Source: Verrucomicrobiaceae bacterium | GTDB lineage: Bacteria > Verrucomicrobiota > Verrucomicrobiia > Verrucomicrobiales > Verrucomicrobiaceae | Direction of reading: 5' to 3' | Length of the DNA: 64,000 nucleotides | Assembly: GCA_016713035.1 (NCBI GenBank) | Contig: JADJPW010000006.1 | Location: forward strand, 372,001 to 436,000 | In this document: positions 25,953 through 34,948 of the stretch, piece after piece | How positions within the stretch are numbered: position 1 is the stretch's first letter | Layout of the letters: every line of letters begins with the position of its first letter | Notes under the pieces: model-generated | The model's input: the letters and a program-made list of their open reading frames with translations, nothing else | Told to the model about the DNA's origin: nothing | Databases searched by the model: none | Translations under genes and position numbers: made by a program

Positions 25953-27074
25953 ATGAGCGCATCCTTACGGACACCATTCTTCACCACCGCAGCCGTCCTG
26001 GCCTTGTTGCTGGGCGTCGCGGAGTTGCAGGCTGTCTCACTGAATTCTCTTTTGCATAGAGCATCACCCGCTCCAGCTGAGGCGGATGCTGCTCTGCGTG
26101 ACAAAGAGTACGACCACGCAGCAAAGCTCTACGACCGCCTGCTCGAAGATGGCGCTTACGATTCCTCAGCCCGTGGGGAGCTGTTTTTTGGCCGTGGATT
26201 GGCAGAGCATCATTTGCAGGACTTTGATGCTTCGGTGCGCAGCTTCAGTGAGTCGCTGCTGAGCCAAGATGCGGATCTGCGCCTGCGTGCACACCGGGGT
26301 ATCTCACTGAGTCTTTTCGAGCAAGGCGCACGCGGTCTCTCCCGCCAGCCGCAGATCACCATGAAGCGCTGGCAGGATGCTCTGAGCCACATCGACGCCG
26401 CTTTGAAGCTCGATCCCGACAACGCAGAGCTCAAAGCGAACCGTCAGCATGTCACCAAGCTCATCCAGGAACTGCGCCGCACACTGGAGCTCATGGAGCA
26501 GCAGCAAAACGGCAAAAAAGGCGACAAAGGGAAGCAGGGCCAAAAAGGAGCCAAAGGTCAAAAAGGACAAAAAGGCCAATCTGGTGAGGAGGGCGAAGGC
26601 GCAGAAGGAGAAGAAGGCGATGACGAAGGCAATGGCGCGGGCGAGCCCCAGGAGGCTGAAAAAACCGGCGAGAAAAAAGACGGCGATGATGGCATCGGTG
26701 GTAAAGACGCTAAAAACCTGCCCCAGGGCAATCTTCAGGTCGCCAAAGAGGACCCCAAGGGCAAAAAAGGCGACAAAGAGGCCTTCAAAGAGGGAGAGGG
26801 CAAAGATGGCAAAAAAGGCGATAAAACCATCGTCAAAGAAGATGGAGACAAAAAGGGCGAAAAGGACGGCAAAGGTGGCATTAGCAAAAAAGAAGTCGCC
26901 GCCAGTGGCAGTGGTGATGCACGCAGGAAAGACCAGCGGAACCAGGTGAATGAAAAAACGGGTTACAGCATCGGCCAGGCAGAATCTCTCATCGAGCACT
27001 ACATGGACAAACGGGAGGTGAACCGCTACTCCAACCAATACCGCCGTCCTGCACCCAATAATAAGGACTGGTAA
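25953..27074 (+). CDS. batC: BatC-like TPR protein with a long low-complexity charged tail
   Basis: The frame is open from a TTG at 25941; the ATG at 25953 directly precedes the signal peptide and is preferred (373 residues). Residues 40-170 hold TPR units (EYDHAAKLYDRLLEDG, LDPDNAELKANRQ). Residues about 185-330 are almost only Gly, Lys, Asp, Glu and Gln, with a collagen-like G-x-K run (GKKGDKGKQGQKGAKGQKG). The end (SIGQAESLIEHYMDKRE and YRRPAPNNKDW) matches the conserved C-terminus of BatC-type proteins. Bat proteins work with MoxR ATPases in envelope stress or oxygen tolerance. BatD-E follows 84 bp on. Confidence 0.8.
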   Translation: MSASLRTPFFTTAAVLALLLGVAELQAVSLNSLLHRASPAPAEADAALRDKEYDHAAKLYDRLLEDGAYDSSARGELFFGRGLAEHHLQDFDASVRSFSESLLSQDADLRLRAHRGISLSLFEQGARGLSRQPQITMKRWQDALSHIDAALKLDPDNAELKANRQHVTKLIQELRRTLELMEQQQNGKKGDKGKQGQKGAKGQKGQKGQSGEEGEGAEGEEGDDEGNGAGEPQEAEKTGEKKDGDDGIGGKDAKNLPQGNLQVAKEDPKGKKGDKEAFKEGEGKDGKKGDKTIVKEDGDKKGEKDGKGGISKKEVAASGSGDARRKDQRNQVNEKTGYSIGQAESLIEHYMDKREVNRYSNQYRRPAPNNKDW

Positions 27075-27158
27075 TCTTGTCCCCTTCCTAAAAATGGCCA
27101 CAGCCAGCGTGTGCGCGACGTAATTTTCATCTCCGATTTTCTCCCAACATTGAGCCTC

Positions 27159-29714
27159 ATGCCCCGATTTCTGTTTCTCCTGCTACTTCTGATCACCCCA
27201 GCACTCCGCGCTGCCACGGTGCGTGCCTATGTGGACCCTGAGCGAGCGGCAGTCGGCCAAACCGTGCTCTACGTCATCGAGGTGCGAAATGCCGCCTCCA
27301 TCCAGCCGCCGCAGCTCACCCTCCAACCACAACTCGGCCAAAACTCCGCAATCGAGCATCAGCGAGCGATACAAGTGGACGGCAATACTGGCCAGCGCAG
27401 CGTGGTGGATACCTTCACATGGCAAATCGGGGGCAATGTGCCGGATGAGTACACCATCCAGGCACATGACGTCTTCGTGGACGGTGATGTGGTGAAAACA
27501 AACCCCGTCCGCCTCATCATCACGGATGCCCCCACGCCTAGTCAGCAGGACGAGCAGACGACACCGCTCCTCCAGCTCGAAGTCGGCAAAACGGAGATGT
27601 ATCAAGGCGAGGTCGTACCGCTCAAGGCCACCCTTTTGGTGCCCAGGAGCCTCAATGTGCAGAGTTTCGGCCTCATCAATGTGGAGAAGAATGATGTCGC
27701 TGTTTCCCGCTTCCCGCACGGTGCGGTGCCCTCTCAGACCGTGATCGGAGATGTGGGGTATATGGCCTACTCATATCAAACCACGCTTTCTCCCATGAAG
27801 GCGGGCCAACTGCGTGCAGGACCAGCGACGATGGAGGTGATTTTCCAGCTCATGCAGGATCCACGCGGCATGCCGGGCATGCGTTTGCCTCCAGGGTTTG
27901 CCCAGATGTTTGCAATGCCGATGGGGCCTGCGCGGCGTGAAATCATCCGCAGCAATGAAGTTAAAATCAATGTCCTGCCTCTGCCAGAAGAGGGCAAGCC
28001 AGCCTCGTTTTATGGCGTCGTGGGTGATTTCACACTCGCAGCAGGTGCTGCGCCGACCGATGTCGCAGTGGGCGACCCGCTTGAGGTCAAGCTCATGATT
28101 GAAGGCGTGGGCAACTTCGATGCAATCAATGCGCCACTCATGACCAAGCCAGATGGCTGGCGTGGCTACCCCGCCAAGCGCTACAATGTGGATGGTCCGC
28201 AAGATCCCAATCAAATCTCTTCCTACCTCCCGCCGGGTTCGCCACGGCGCATTGGGTTCATGCAGATTTTCGTGCCAGAGCGGCAACTCACGGAGATTCC
28301 ACCATTTGAATTGAGCTACTTCAGTCCCACGCAGAAGCGCTACATCACAGTGAGCACGCAGCCGCTCCCGGTGAATGTGAAGCCGGGCACGGCTGCCGCC
28401 TTGGAAGGGCCCGGAACCGCGTCTGCCGCCTCAGGCCCAGCCAGTGCAGTGCCAAAGCCGCCACCTGTCTTGCAGCCGAAGCCAGAGCTCAGTGACATCC
28501 TCGTGCGTGTGCCTGCACAGCCGAGTTGGCGCTCTGCCGTACCGCAGGCCTCTCTACTGGCCAATACACGGTTCTGGGCCGCACAGGGAGTGCCAGTGGC
28601 CGCATTGGCACTGGCGCTGATGACTGCCATGTTGCGCAAACGCCGTGCGGAGCAGACCACCGGGCTGCGTGGTGAGTTGCGCTCACTTTGGGGCACCCTG
28701 GAGCAACGAGGGCTGGATGATCGCACCTTTCTGCAACGTGCGGCCTATTTCATTCAGCGCTCTCATGAGGGTGGAGAAGTGAAGGATGCAGAATTGAAGC
28801 TCATTTTGGACCGCTACGAACAAGTTAGCTTCCAAGCAGGCACGCAGGCTCCCGCACTCACGACCAAAGAGCGGCGCAATATCCTCACAGCCCTGCGCCC
28901 CTTGATGCAAGCAGCGGTCATCACCCTGCTATTCGCCGCCTCCATCCTGCCTGCGCAGGCGGCAGACCGAGGTGCTGCGCAAAAACTCTATGACCAGGCC
29001 CGTGAGCATCTGGAGAATGGTGAATTCACCAAGGCGCAATACTTCGCAGAGAACATCCTACGCCAGGATGCCCCGCTGCTGAGTGCGGATGTTTTTAACA
29101 TCATCGGCCATGCACGCTTCCGGCAGAATGATATGGGCCGCGCCGCACTCTGGTATCAGCGTGCTGCCTTGCTCGATCCGCTCAATCCAGAGCTGCGGCA
29201 GAATCTGCGGCTACTGGATGAAAAGCTGCGTTTTTTTGTCGTGCCGCAGCCATCTACGCTGGGGCAGTGGAGTCTGCTGCTGCCAAAGGATACCTGGGTG
29301 CTCATCGCCACTGCGGGAGCATGGCTAGTCCTCCTCGCGCTAGCGTGGCGGGTGCTGATCGGGCGGGCATCTGCGCAGAATGCGAGGCCGAGACTGCTGG
29401 TGGTGCTGCTAGTGCTGCTCGGAGTGGGTTTATGCCTGCCATCTGCCGCACTCGCGACGCTGCGCCCCGCTGCGCCATCGCGGGTGCATGATGTGATCGT
29501 CATTACGGCGCCAGAGACGAGTCTGTATGCGGCTGCAACGCTCACCAGTGCCGCGCAGCTCGATCTACCACCTGGTAGCCAAGCACGCTTAATCCAACAG
29601 CATGAAACCTGGAGCTACATCGAGGTCGCTGGCGGTGACGAGCCTCTACGCGGGTGGGTCGAGTCCAGTGCGTGGCAAAAGCTATGGATATGGGACGAGG
29701 CAGCCCTGCCTTGA
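27159..29714 (+). CDS. batD: BatD-BatE fusion protein
   Basis: ATG at 27159 starts a signal peptide (MPRFLFLLLLLITPALRA); 851 residues follow. The first 480 or so are BatD: repeated beta-domains (VRAYVDPERAAVGQTVLYVIEV, LQLEVGKTEMYQGEVVPLKA) and a membrane helix near residue 480. From residue 583 (ATG codon 28905) a second signal-like segment (MQAAVITLLFAASILPAQA) leads into TPR units, another two membrane helices and an SH3-like domain ending GWVESSAWQKLW, which is BatE. Fusion is seen directly; an internal start giving separate BatE is possible. No BatA or BatB gene is adjacent. Confidence 0.85.
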   Translation: MPRFLFLLLLLITPALRAATVRAYVDPERAAVGQTVLYVIEVRNAASIQPPQLTLQPQLGQNSAIEHQRAIQVDGNTGQRSVVDTFTWQIGGNVPDEYTIQAHDVFVDGDVVKTNPVRLIITDAPTPSQQDEQTTPLLQLEVGKTEMYQGEVVPLKATLLVPRSLNVQSFGLINVEKNDVAVSRFPHGAVPSQTVIGDVGYMAYSYQTTLSPMKAGQLRAGPATMEVIFQLMQDPRGMPGMRLPPGFAQMFAMPMGPARREIIRSNEVKINVLPLPEEGKPASFYGVVGDFTLAAGAAPTDVAVGDPLEVKLMIEGVGNFDAINAPLMTKPDGWRGYPAKRYNVDGPQDPNQISSYLPPGSPRRIGFMQIFVPERQLTEIPPFELSYFSPTQKRYITVSTQPLPVNVKPGTAAALEGPGTASAASGPASAVPKPPPVLQPKPELSDILVRVPAQPSWRSAVPQASLLANTRFWAAQGVPVAALALALMTAMLRKRRAEQTTGLRGELRSLWGTLEQRGLDDRTFLQRAAYFIQRSHEGGEVKDAELKLILDRYEQVSFQAGTQAPALTTKERRNILTALRPLMQAAVITLLFAASILPAQAADRGAAQKLYDQAREHLENGEFTKAQYFAENILRQDAPLLSADVFNIIGHARFRQNDMGRAALWYQRAALLDPLNPELRQNLRLLDEKLRFFVVPQPSTLGQWSLLLPKDTWVLIATAGAWLVLLALAWRVLIGRASAQNARPRLLVVLLVLLGVGLCLPSAALATLRPAAPSRVHDVIVITAPETSLYAAATLTSAAQLDLPPGSQARLIQQHETWSYIEVAGGDEPLRGWVESSAWQKLWIWDEAALP

Positions 29715-29768
29715 GCCCTCTTCGCATGAAACCCAGAGTCTGATTTAGGATCTACGAACCCAACCATC

Positions 29769-30377
29769 ATGCGCCTCATCTCCGGCAGTGCAGGGGGCAT
29801 CCCGCTCGAAGTCCCCAAGTCTGTCACCCGGCCCACTCAGGACCGCGTGCGACAGGCCGTGTTCTCGATGCTCGCGGAGGTGATCCCTGGTGCTCATGTG
29901 CTGGATTTATTCGCGGGTTCAGGAGCCTTTGGCCTCGAATGCCTCAGTCGTGGAGCTGCCAGTGCCATATTGGCGGATCAGGACCGCGCCGCCTGCGAGG
30001 TCATTCGCCGCAATGTGGCCAAAACACGACTCACAGGTGCCACGGTGCGTCAAAGTGATGTTTTTCGCCTCTTGGAGCTGCTGCGTGCCGATGGACGAGT
30101 TTTTGACCTCATTTTCGCAGATCCGCCTTACAAGCACCATGCGACCGATATCGACTTCACGGCTCGTTTGTTCCAAGAATCGGCCTTGAGCCAGATCGTC
30201 GTTCCTGGCGGGATTTTGCTCCTGGAAGCGCTCGATGATCGAAAGCCTCCCCAGCATGATCCGCAGCATTGGGAGCTGTTAGCAGATCGCACTTATGGAA
30301 GCACTCGCATCCTTTGCCTGCGCCGGAGGCTCACATCTCCAGAAAGTTCTTCAGCAGCTTCTTCCCATCCTGAGTGA
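29769..30377 (+). CDS. rsmD: 16S rRNA (guanine966-N2)-methyltransferase
   Basis: 202 residues. The RsmD pattern is complete: MRLISGSAGGIPLEVPK, RPTQDRVRQAVFSML, the SAM-binding VLDLFAGSGAFGLECLSRG, and the catalytic FADPPY. It methylates G966 of 16S rRNA. The last 46 bases overlap the end of the convergent pabA/trpG gene, and its C-terminus is a Ser-rich extension. Confidence 0.93.
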   Translation: MRLISGSAGGIPLEVPKSVTRPTQDRVRQAVFSMLAEVIPGAHVLDLFAGSGAFGLECLSRGAASAILADQDRAACEVIRRNVAKTRLTGATVRQSDVFRLLELLRADGRVFDLIFADPPYKHHATDIDFTARLFQESALSQIVVPGGILLLEALDDRKPPQHDPQHWELLADRTYGSTRILCLRRRLTSPESSSAASSHPE

Positions 30378-30900
30378 GGATCGACTCTGGGTGAAACTGC
30401 ACCCCATGGATAGGGAGTTCTTTATGCCGTAGGCCCATGATCTCGCTCTCATCATCCCCAGCGGTAGCGGTGATTTCTAGGCAGTCTGGCAGCGTGTCCC
30501 GTTTCACGAGGAGCGAGTGGTAACGCGTGGCCTCAAACGGTGCGGGCATGTTTTTGAAGACGGATTGCCCCTGGTGGCGAATCATGGAGGTCTTGCCATG
30601 CATGAGCCGTCCTGCACGGACGACATCACCGCCGAAGACATGACCGATAGCTTGATGCCCGAGGCATACACCGAGCAGTGGGGTGGTTTTGCCAAAGCGC
30701 TCGATCACTGCGCAGCTGATGCCGGCCTCCTTGGGAGTGCATGGGCCGGGTGAGATGCAGATGTGGTCCGGTTTGAGCTTGGCGATTTCCTCCAGAGTGA
30801 TCTGATCATTCCGGCGGATCTCCATGACGGCTCCCATCTCGCCAAAGTACTGCACGAGGTTGTAGGTGAAGGAGTCGTAGTTGTCGATGATCAGGAGCAT
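30331..30900 (-). CDS. pabA/trpG: anthranilate/aminodeoxychorismate synthase glutamine amidotransferase
   Basis: Start ATG at 30900 (MLLIIDNYDSFTYNLVQYFG) is fixed by family alignment although the frame is open further upstream. 189 residues. The class I amidotransferase triad is visible: Cys in LLGVCLGHQAIGH, and His and Glu in VQFHPESILT. It gives ammonia from glutamine for tryptophan or folate synthesis. Which synthase subunit it serves cannot be told; neither trpE nor pabB is in the window. Confidence 0.93.
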   Translation of the reverse strand: MLLIIDNYDSFTYNLVQYFGEMGAVMEIRRNDQITLEEIAKLKPDHICISPGPCTPKEAGISCAVIERFGKTTPLLGVCLGHQAIGHVFGGDVVRAGRLMHGKTSMIRHQGQSVFKNMPAPFEATRYHSLLVKRDTLPDCLEITATAGDDESEIMGLRHKELPIHGVQFHPESILTQDGKKLLKNFLEM

Positions 30901-30956
30901 AAAGCGGGAGCAAGCTGGCGAGCATCGTCGCGGCTGCAACTCGGCACTAGGGCAAG

Positions 30957-31000
30957 AAAAACGCCATGAGGATCAAAGCTAGCTTGATGCTCATGGCGTC
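30957..31000 (-). terminator. long hairpin terminator of the small basic protein gene
   Basis: A near-perfect inverted repeat of about 39 bp (outer arms ACGCCATGAG and CTCATGGCGT, inner GATCAAAGCTAGCTTGATG) is followed on the minus strand by TTTTT. It ends the gene at 31035-31259. Confidence 0.88.
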
Positions 31001-31034
31001 TGAAATGGATTCACGAGATCACTCGTGAGGCGGA

Positions 31035-31259
31035 TCACTCTGCGGCGGCAGCAGCAGCCTCAGGGGCGGTGTCAGTCTTGGGCTTGGCGGCTTTCTTTGC
31101 AGCGGGCTTTTTGACGGCGGCCTTTTTGGCGGCAGGCTTTTCAGCTTTTGCGGCCAGACGGGACTTGCGGCTCACGCCAGCTTTGACGAGGGCGTTCTTG
31201 CGGGCGAGGTACTTCTTCCGGCGGCGGCGTTTGACGATCTTATTGAGTTGCTGTCCCAT
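31035..31259 (-). CDS. small basic protein with histone H1-like Lys/Ala tail
   Basis: 74 residues. The N-terminal half (MGQQLNKIVKRRRRKKYLAR) is a conserved, strongly basic stretch that I associate with verrucomicrobial small basic proteins. The middle is KPAAKKAAVKKPAAKKAAK, which resembles bacterial histone H1-like proteins (chlamydial Hc1 type). It ends in an Ala-rich acidic tip. It probably binds nucleic acid or the ribosome. The strong terminator and own promoter space suggest a highly expressed single gene. Confidence 0.88.
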   Translation of the reverse strand: MGQQLNKIVKRRRRKKYLARKNALVKAGVSRKSRLAAKAEKPAAKKAAVKKPAAKKAAKPKTDTAPEAAAAAAE

Positions 31260-31365
31260 GGGGTTGTCTTGGAGGTCTGTTGGTTAGAATGGAGGGCCGT
31301 CAGACTTCCATGATTCCTCAAAGGCGCAAGGGCCAAATCACGCTCATGACAGACATATCAGGCAC

Positions 31366-32924
31366 TTATTCCAGCAAATAGCCGGCAGCTTGTCTTTGGA
31401 AGCGCTCCACCTCATAGGCACATTTTTCTGCATTCCAGCCGAGTTCTGGCGCGATCAGCTCAGCGACAATGGGCGCAGTGCTCATGCTGGCGGCGGCATC
31501 TAGCAGTAGGCTACGGCTGCGGCGGGCGAGCACATCCCCCACGGTGCGTGCCATTTCATGGCGCACATGGAAGAGGACCTCCGCGCCCGTCAGATCGAGC
31601 CGCGGATGGAGCCGGGTGGCTAGCTCCGGTCTATTTCTGGCCAAATCACGGATGCGGGCTGCATCCGAGCCATAGACGGCGAGTGGATCGTCCGGGGAGA
31701 GCACCGTCTCTGCGCCATGCACTCGCAGCTCATGCGTCACACAGCGGCGGGGGCCCATTCCGCCCACCATCTCGGCATGATCGATGACATCCTCTGCCAT
31801 GCGCCGGTAGGTCGTCCACTTCCCGCCTGTGACGGTGAGCAGCCCAGAGTCGGAAACGAGGATGGTGTGATCGCGGGAGAGTGCGGCAGTGCTCCCAGCC
31901 TCCTTGGAGGCCACGAGAGGCGCAATCCGGCAAAAACACTCAGCACATCAGTCACCTTCGGGTCACGAGTGAGATATCGTGCAGCGTGTGTCATGAGAAA
32001 GTCCACTTCCTCTGGCAAGGCGCGTGGTTCCAGGCTCACATTCGAGACAGGAGTGTCAGTGGTGCCGACGATCACGCGGTCATGCCATGGCACGGCGAAG
32101 AGCACCCGCCCATCATCCGTGCGCGGGATCATGATGGCGGTTTTGCCGGGTAAAAACTCCTTCGGCAGCACCAGATGCACTCCTTGACTGGGTGTGACGA
32201 GTCCACTAGCACCAGCTTCGTCCATTTTCCGCACTTCATCGACGAAGACGCCAGTCGCATTGATCACGCAGCGTGCACGCAGCTCATGTTGGGCACCGGT
32301 TTCCATGCACTCCACGCGGATTCCGGCGAGATGGTGGTTTTCTTTGATCAAACCTGCGCAGCGGGTGTGATTGAGCACCACGGCACCATGATTAACCGCT
32401 GTCTGTGCTAGATGCACGGCTAGACGAGCATCATCGAACTGCCCGTCGTGATACACCACGCCGCCATCCAGTCCCTCACTCTCCAGCGTGGGTAGCAGTG
32501 TCATCATTTCACTGCGACTGAGAAAGCGTGATGGCTCAAGCCCGAGTTGCCCCGCTAGGGTGTCATAAACTTTGAGCCCGATGCCGTAAAAGGGCCCTTC
32601 CCACCAGTGATAGCTGGGAATGACGAAGGGCAGACTGCGCACGAGGTGCGGTGCATTCCGGCAGAGTAGCCCACGCTCACGCAGGGCCTCTAGCACGAGG
32701 GAGACGTTCCCTTGCTTCAGATAGCGTACGCCACCGTGGACCAGCTTGGTGCTGCGGCTGGAGGTGCCTTTGGCAAAGTCTGACTGCTCCACCAGCACCA
32801 CGCTATGGCCACGCGAGGCGGCATCCACAGCGGCACCGAGTCCTGTCGCACCGCCGCCGATGATTGCGATGTCCACGGGACCTCGCTGGGCACGCATCTG
32901 ATCAAAAAGTCGTTCTAGGTTCAT
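31366..32924 (-). pseudogene. glpD: aerobic glycerol-3-phosphate dehydrogenase, frameshifted
   Basis: Reading 32924 to about 31920 gives an FAD-dependent GlpD: DIAIIGGGATGLGAAVDAAS, STKLVHGGVRYL, and TTDTPVSNVSLEP. The C-terminal part (STAALSRDHTILVSDSGLLTVTGGKWTTYRRMAED and the helical DUF4-like end) lies in another frame down to 31366. Adding one G to the GG pair at 31919-31920 (plus strand) joins the two with the expected GLRPLV sequence. Together they make about 519 residues, normal for GlpD. All catalytic blocks survive, so an assembly error is as likely as real decay. Confidence 0.9.
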
Positions 32925-33000
32925 GCGGATGCAGCTTATGCCGCCAAATCACGCCTGTCGGCTAGAATTTGATGCCCCAGGGGACTTGAGCAGCGCTATC

Positions 33001-34092
33001 TCAGCGCTCCTCGACCCACGATGGAGCAGGGTAGCTGCCGATGACTTTGACGCTGACATTTTGTGCCTCCAGAGCACGCAGTGTGTCCTGGAGTGGGGGA
33101 TCGTTGTGGTGGCCGCTGATTTCGAGGAAGAAGCGTGCCTGGCGGCCGCTTACCTCACCAGGGACGGGGCGGTTTTCGATCTGCCGCACATTGACGTTTT
33201 TGGAGGCAAAGATTTGCAGCATCTCCATGAGCGAGCCGACTCGGTCCCGTGCATCGAGCATGAGCATGGTGTTGTCATTACCCGATGGCGGGCCGCTGCG
33301 GCGGCCTAGCACGATGAAGCGTGTCTGCGTCGCATACTCGCGTGGGGAGGTGGCGAGTACGCGGAGCCCATGCAGCTCTGCTCCGAGCGGAGTGCCCAGT
33401 GCGGCGATGGCTGGATCACGAGCGGCGGCATCCGCAGCGGAGCTGGAATTGGCACTCTCGACGAGCTCTGCCCCAGGGAAGCTCGAAACGAGCCAGGGGC
33501 GGCAGTGGGCGATGAGCTGCGGATGACCGTGGATGGCGGTGATCGGCGTATGGGGGCTCTGCGCCATGACAGCGGCATCTGCCTTCCACAAAACCTCTGC
33601 GTAGATGCTCAAGTCACTGCCTGCTAGATGATCCAGTGTGTGATGCACGGCCCCCTCGGAGCTGTGTTCGATGGGTAGCACTCCGTAGTCGGCCTTTTGG
33701 GCCTGGATACGGCTAAAAACGGCCTCGGTGCTGGCTTCGGCGATGTACTCGACGCAGTGGCCGAATTTGTTCACTGCTGCCTGGTGAGTCCAGGAGCCTG
33801 CGGGGCCGAGGTAGGCGATTTTTAGGCTGTCCTCCAGTGCCAGCGCAGCGCTCATGATTTCGCGGAAAATCGCTCGGATCGCCCTCTCGGTCAGGCGGCC
33901 ATTTTGTGCCGTATTGAGCTCCACCAGGCGGCGCAGGAGCTGGTCTTCACGTCCGGGGACGTAGATGTCGAGATCGTCCTTGCGCTTGATTTCGCCGACG
34001 GCGTGGACCAGCTCGGCTCGCTCATTGAGGAGTCGGAGGAGATCGCGGTCGATGTGATCGATCTTGGTGCGGACTTCAGGTAGGGAGAGCAT
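33001..34092 (-). CDS. pheA: bifunctional chorismate mutase / prephenate dehydratase
   Basis: 363 residues, P-protein architecture. Residues 1-90 are an AroQ chorismate mutase (IDHIDRDLLRLLNERAELVHAVGEIKRKDD). Residues 92-270 are prephenate dehydratase (IAYLGPAGSWTHQAAVNKFG, and the TRF motif in ATQTRFIVLG). Residues 285-355 are an ACT domain (DRVGSLMEMLQIFASKNVNV, IENRPVPG) that would bind phenylalanine for feedback control. It makes phenylpyruvate from chorismate. scpB lies upstream. Confidence 0.95.
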   Translation of the reverse strand: MLSLPEVRTKIDHIDRDLLRLLNERAELVHAVGEIKRKDDLDIYVPGREDQLLRRLVELNTAQNGRLTERAIRAIFREIMSAALALEDSLKIAYLGPAGSWTHQAAVNKFGHCVEYIAEASTEAVFSRIQAQKADYGVLPIEHSSEGAVHHTLDHLAGSDLSIYAEVLWKADAAVMAQSPHTPITAIHGHPQLIAHCRPWLVSSFPGAELVESANSSSAADAAARDPAIAALGTPLGAELHGLRVLATSPREYATQTRFIVLGRRSGPPSGNDNTMLMLDARDRVGSLMEMLQIFASKNVNVRQIENRPVPGEVSGRQARFFLEISGHHNDPPLQDTLRALEAQNVSVKVIGSYPAPSWVEER

Positions 34093-34116
34093 GGCCGCAG
34101 GCGTAGGGTAGGGAAA

Positions 34117-34842
34117 TTATTCTTCGCCAGAATCAGCGTCACTAGCCGGTGTGGCTGTGGCAGCAGGTGCGACAGGGGCGAGGGCGAGCTGCTCCTCCTG
34201 GGGCGAGGAACTGGCACCCGGCTGCTCGGACTCAGCCGCGGGGAGTTTCACTCGGCGGAGCTCCTGGGAGTTCGGCATCTCATCGAGCGATTTGACGCCA
34301 AAATGATCGAGGAAAGCCTCCGTGGTGCCGTAAAGGAGCGGGCGGCCAGGTAGATCTGCCCGGCCTTCGATTTTCACCAGACCGCGATCGACAAGCTGCT
34401 GCATCATCGCATCGACGGAGACGCCACGGACGGCCTCGACACCTGCTTTGGTGATGGGCTGGCGGTAAGCGATGATGGCCAGAGTCTCCAGCGCTGGCTG
34501 ACTGAGGCGTTGGATCTTTTTACCAGGGTAGAGAGCGCGGCACCACTCGGCATATTCACCGCGTGCACAGATACGCCAGCCATTCGCCCTCTCAGCCAGG
34601 GTGAATGAATGCTTCTCCTCCTCATAGCGCAGGATTAGCGTGTCGATAGCCGCGCGGATTTGCTCCTCCGTCGTGTCCATGAGGGGTGCGACCCACTCAG
34701 GAGCGGTACAGACGCCATCTTCACCGGTAGCGGCCTCACGGATGTCTTTGGCAGTCTCTTTGACCGCCGTGCACATCTGTGGCAGGCCCAGGGGCTCCTG
34801 GGAGGCAAAAAGAAGGGCTTCGACGATCGGGGTGAGTTCCAT
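34117..34842 (-). CDS. scpB: segregation and condensation protein B
   Basis: The ATG at 34842 (MELTPIVEALLFASQEPLGL) is the family start; 241 residues. Two winged-helix domains are evident, with RLSQPALETLAIIAYRQPITKAGVEAVRGV as the ScpB signature, then GRPLLYGTTEAFLDHFGV. It is the kleisin-interacting partner in the Smc-ScpAB complex for chromosome condensation. The last 45 residues are Ala/Pro/Glu-rich and look disordered. scpA is not in the window. Confidence 0.93.
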   Translation of the reverse strand: MELTPIVEALLFASQEPLGLPQMCTAVKETAKDIREAATGEDGVCTAPEWVAPLMDTTEEQIRAAIDTLILRYEEEKHSFTLAERANGWRICARGEYAEWCRALYPGKKIQRLSQPALETLAIIAYRQPITKAGVEAVRGVSVDAMMQQLVDRGLVKIEGRADLPGRPLLYGTTEAFLDHFGVKSLDEMPNSQELRRVKLPAAESEQPGASSSPQEEQLALAPVAPAATATPASDADSGEE

Positions 34843-34948
34843 GTTAGGGCGGGCACTCTCAAGCGAGGCATGCACGGGAGTCAAATTTTGACTCGACCTG
34901 CCAGCGGAAGGTGGAGGGCCAAAACGGGGAGTCCGGGCACCTCAGGGC

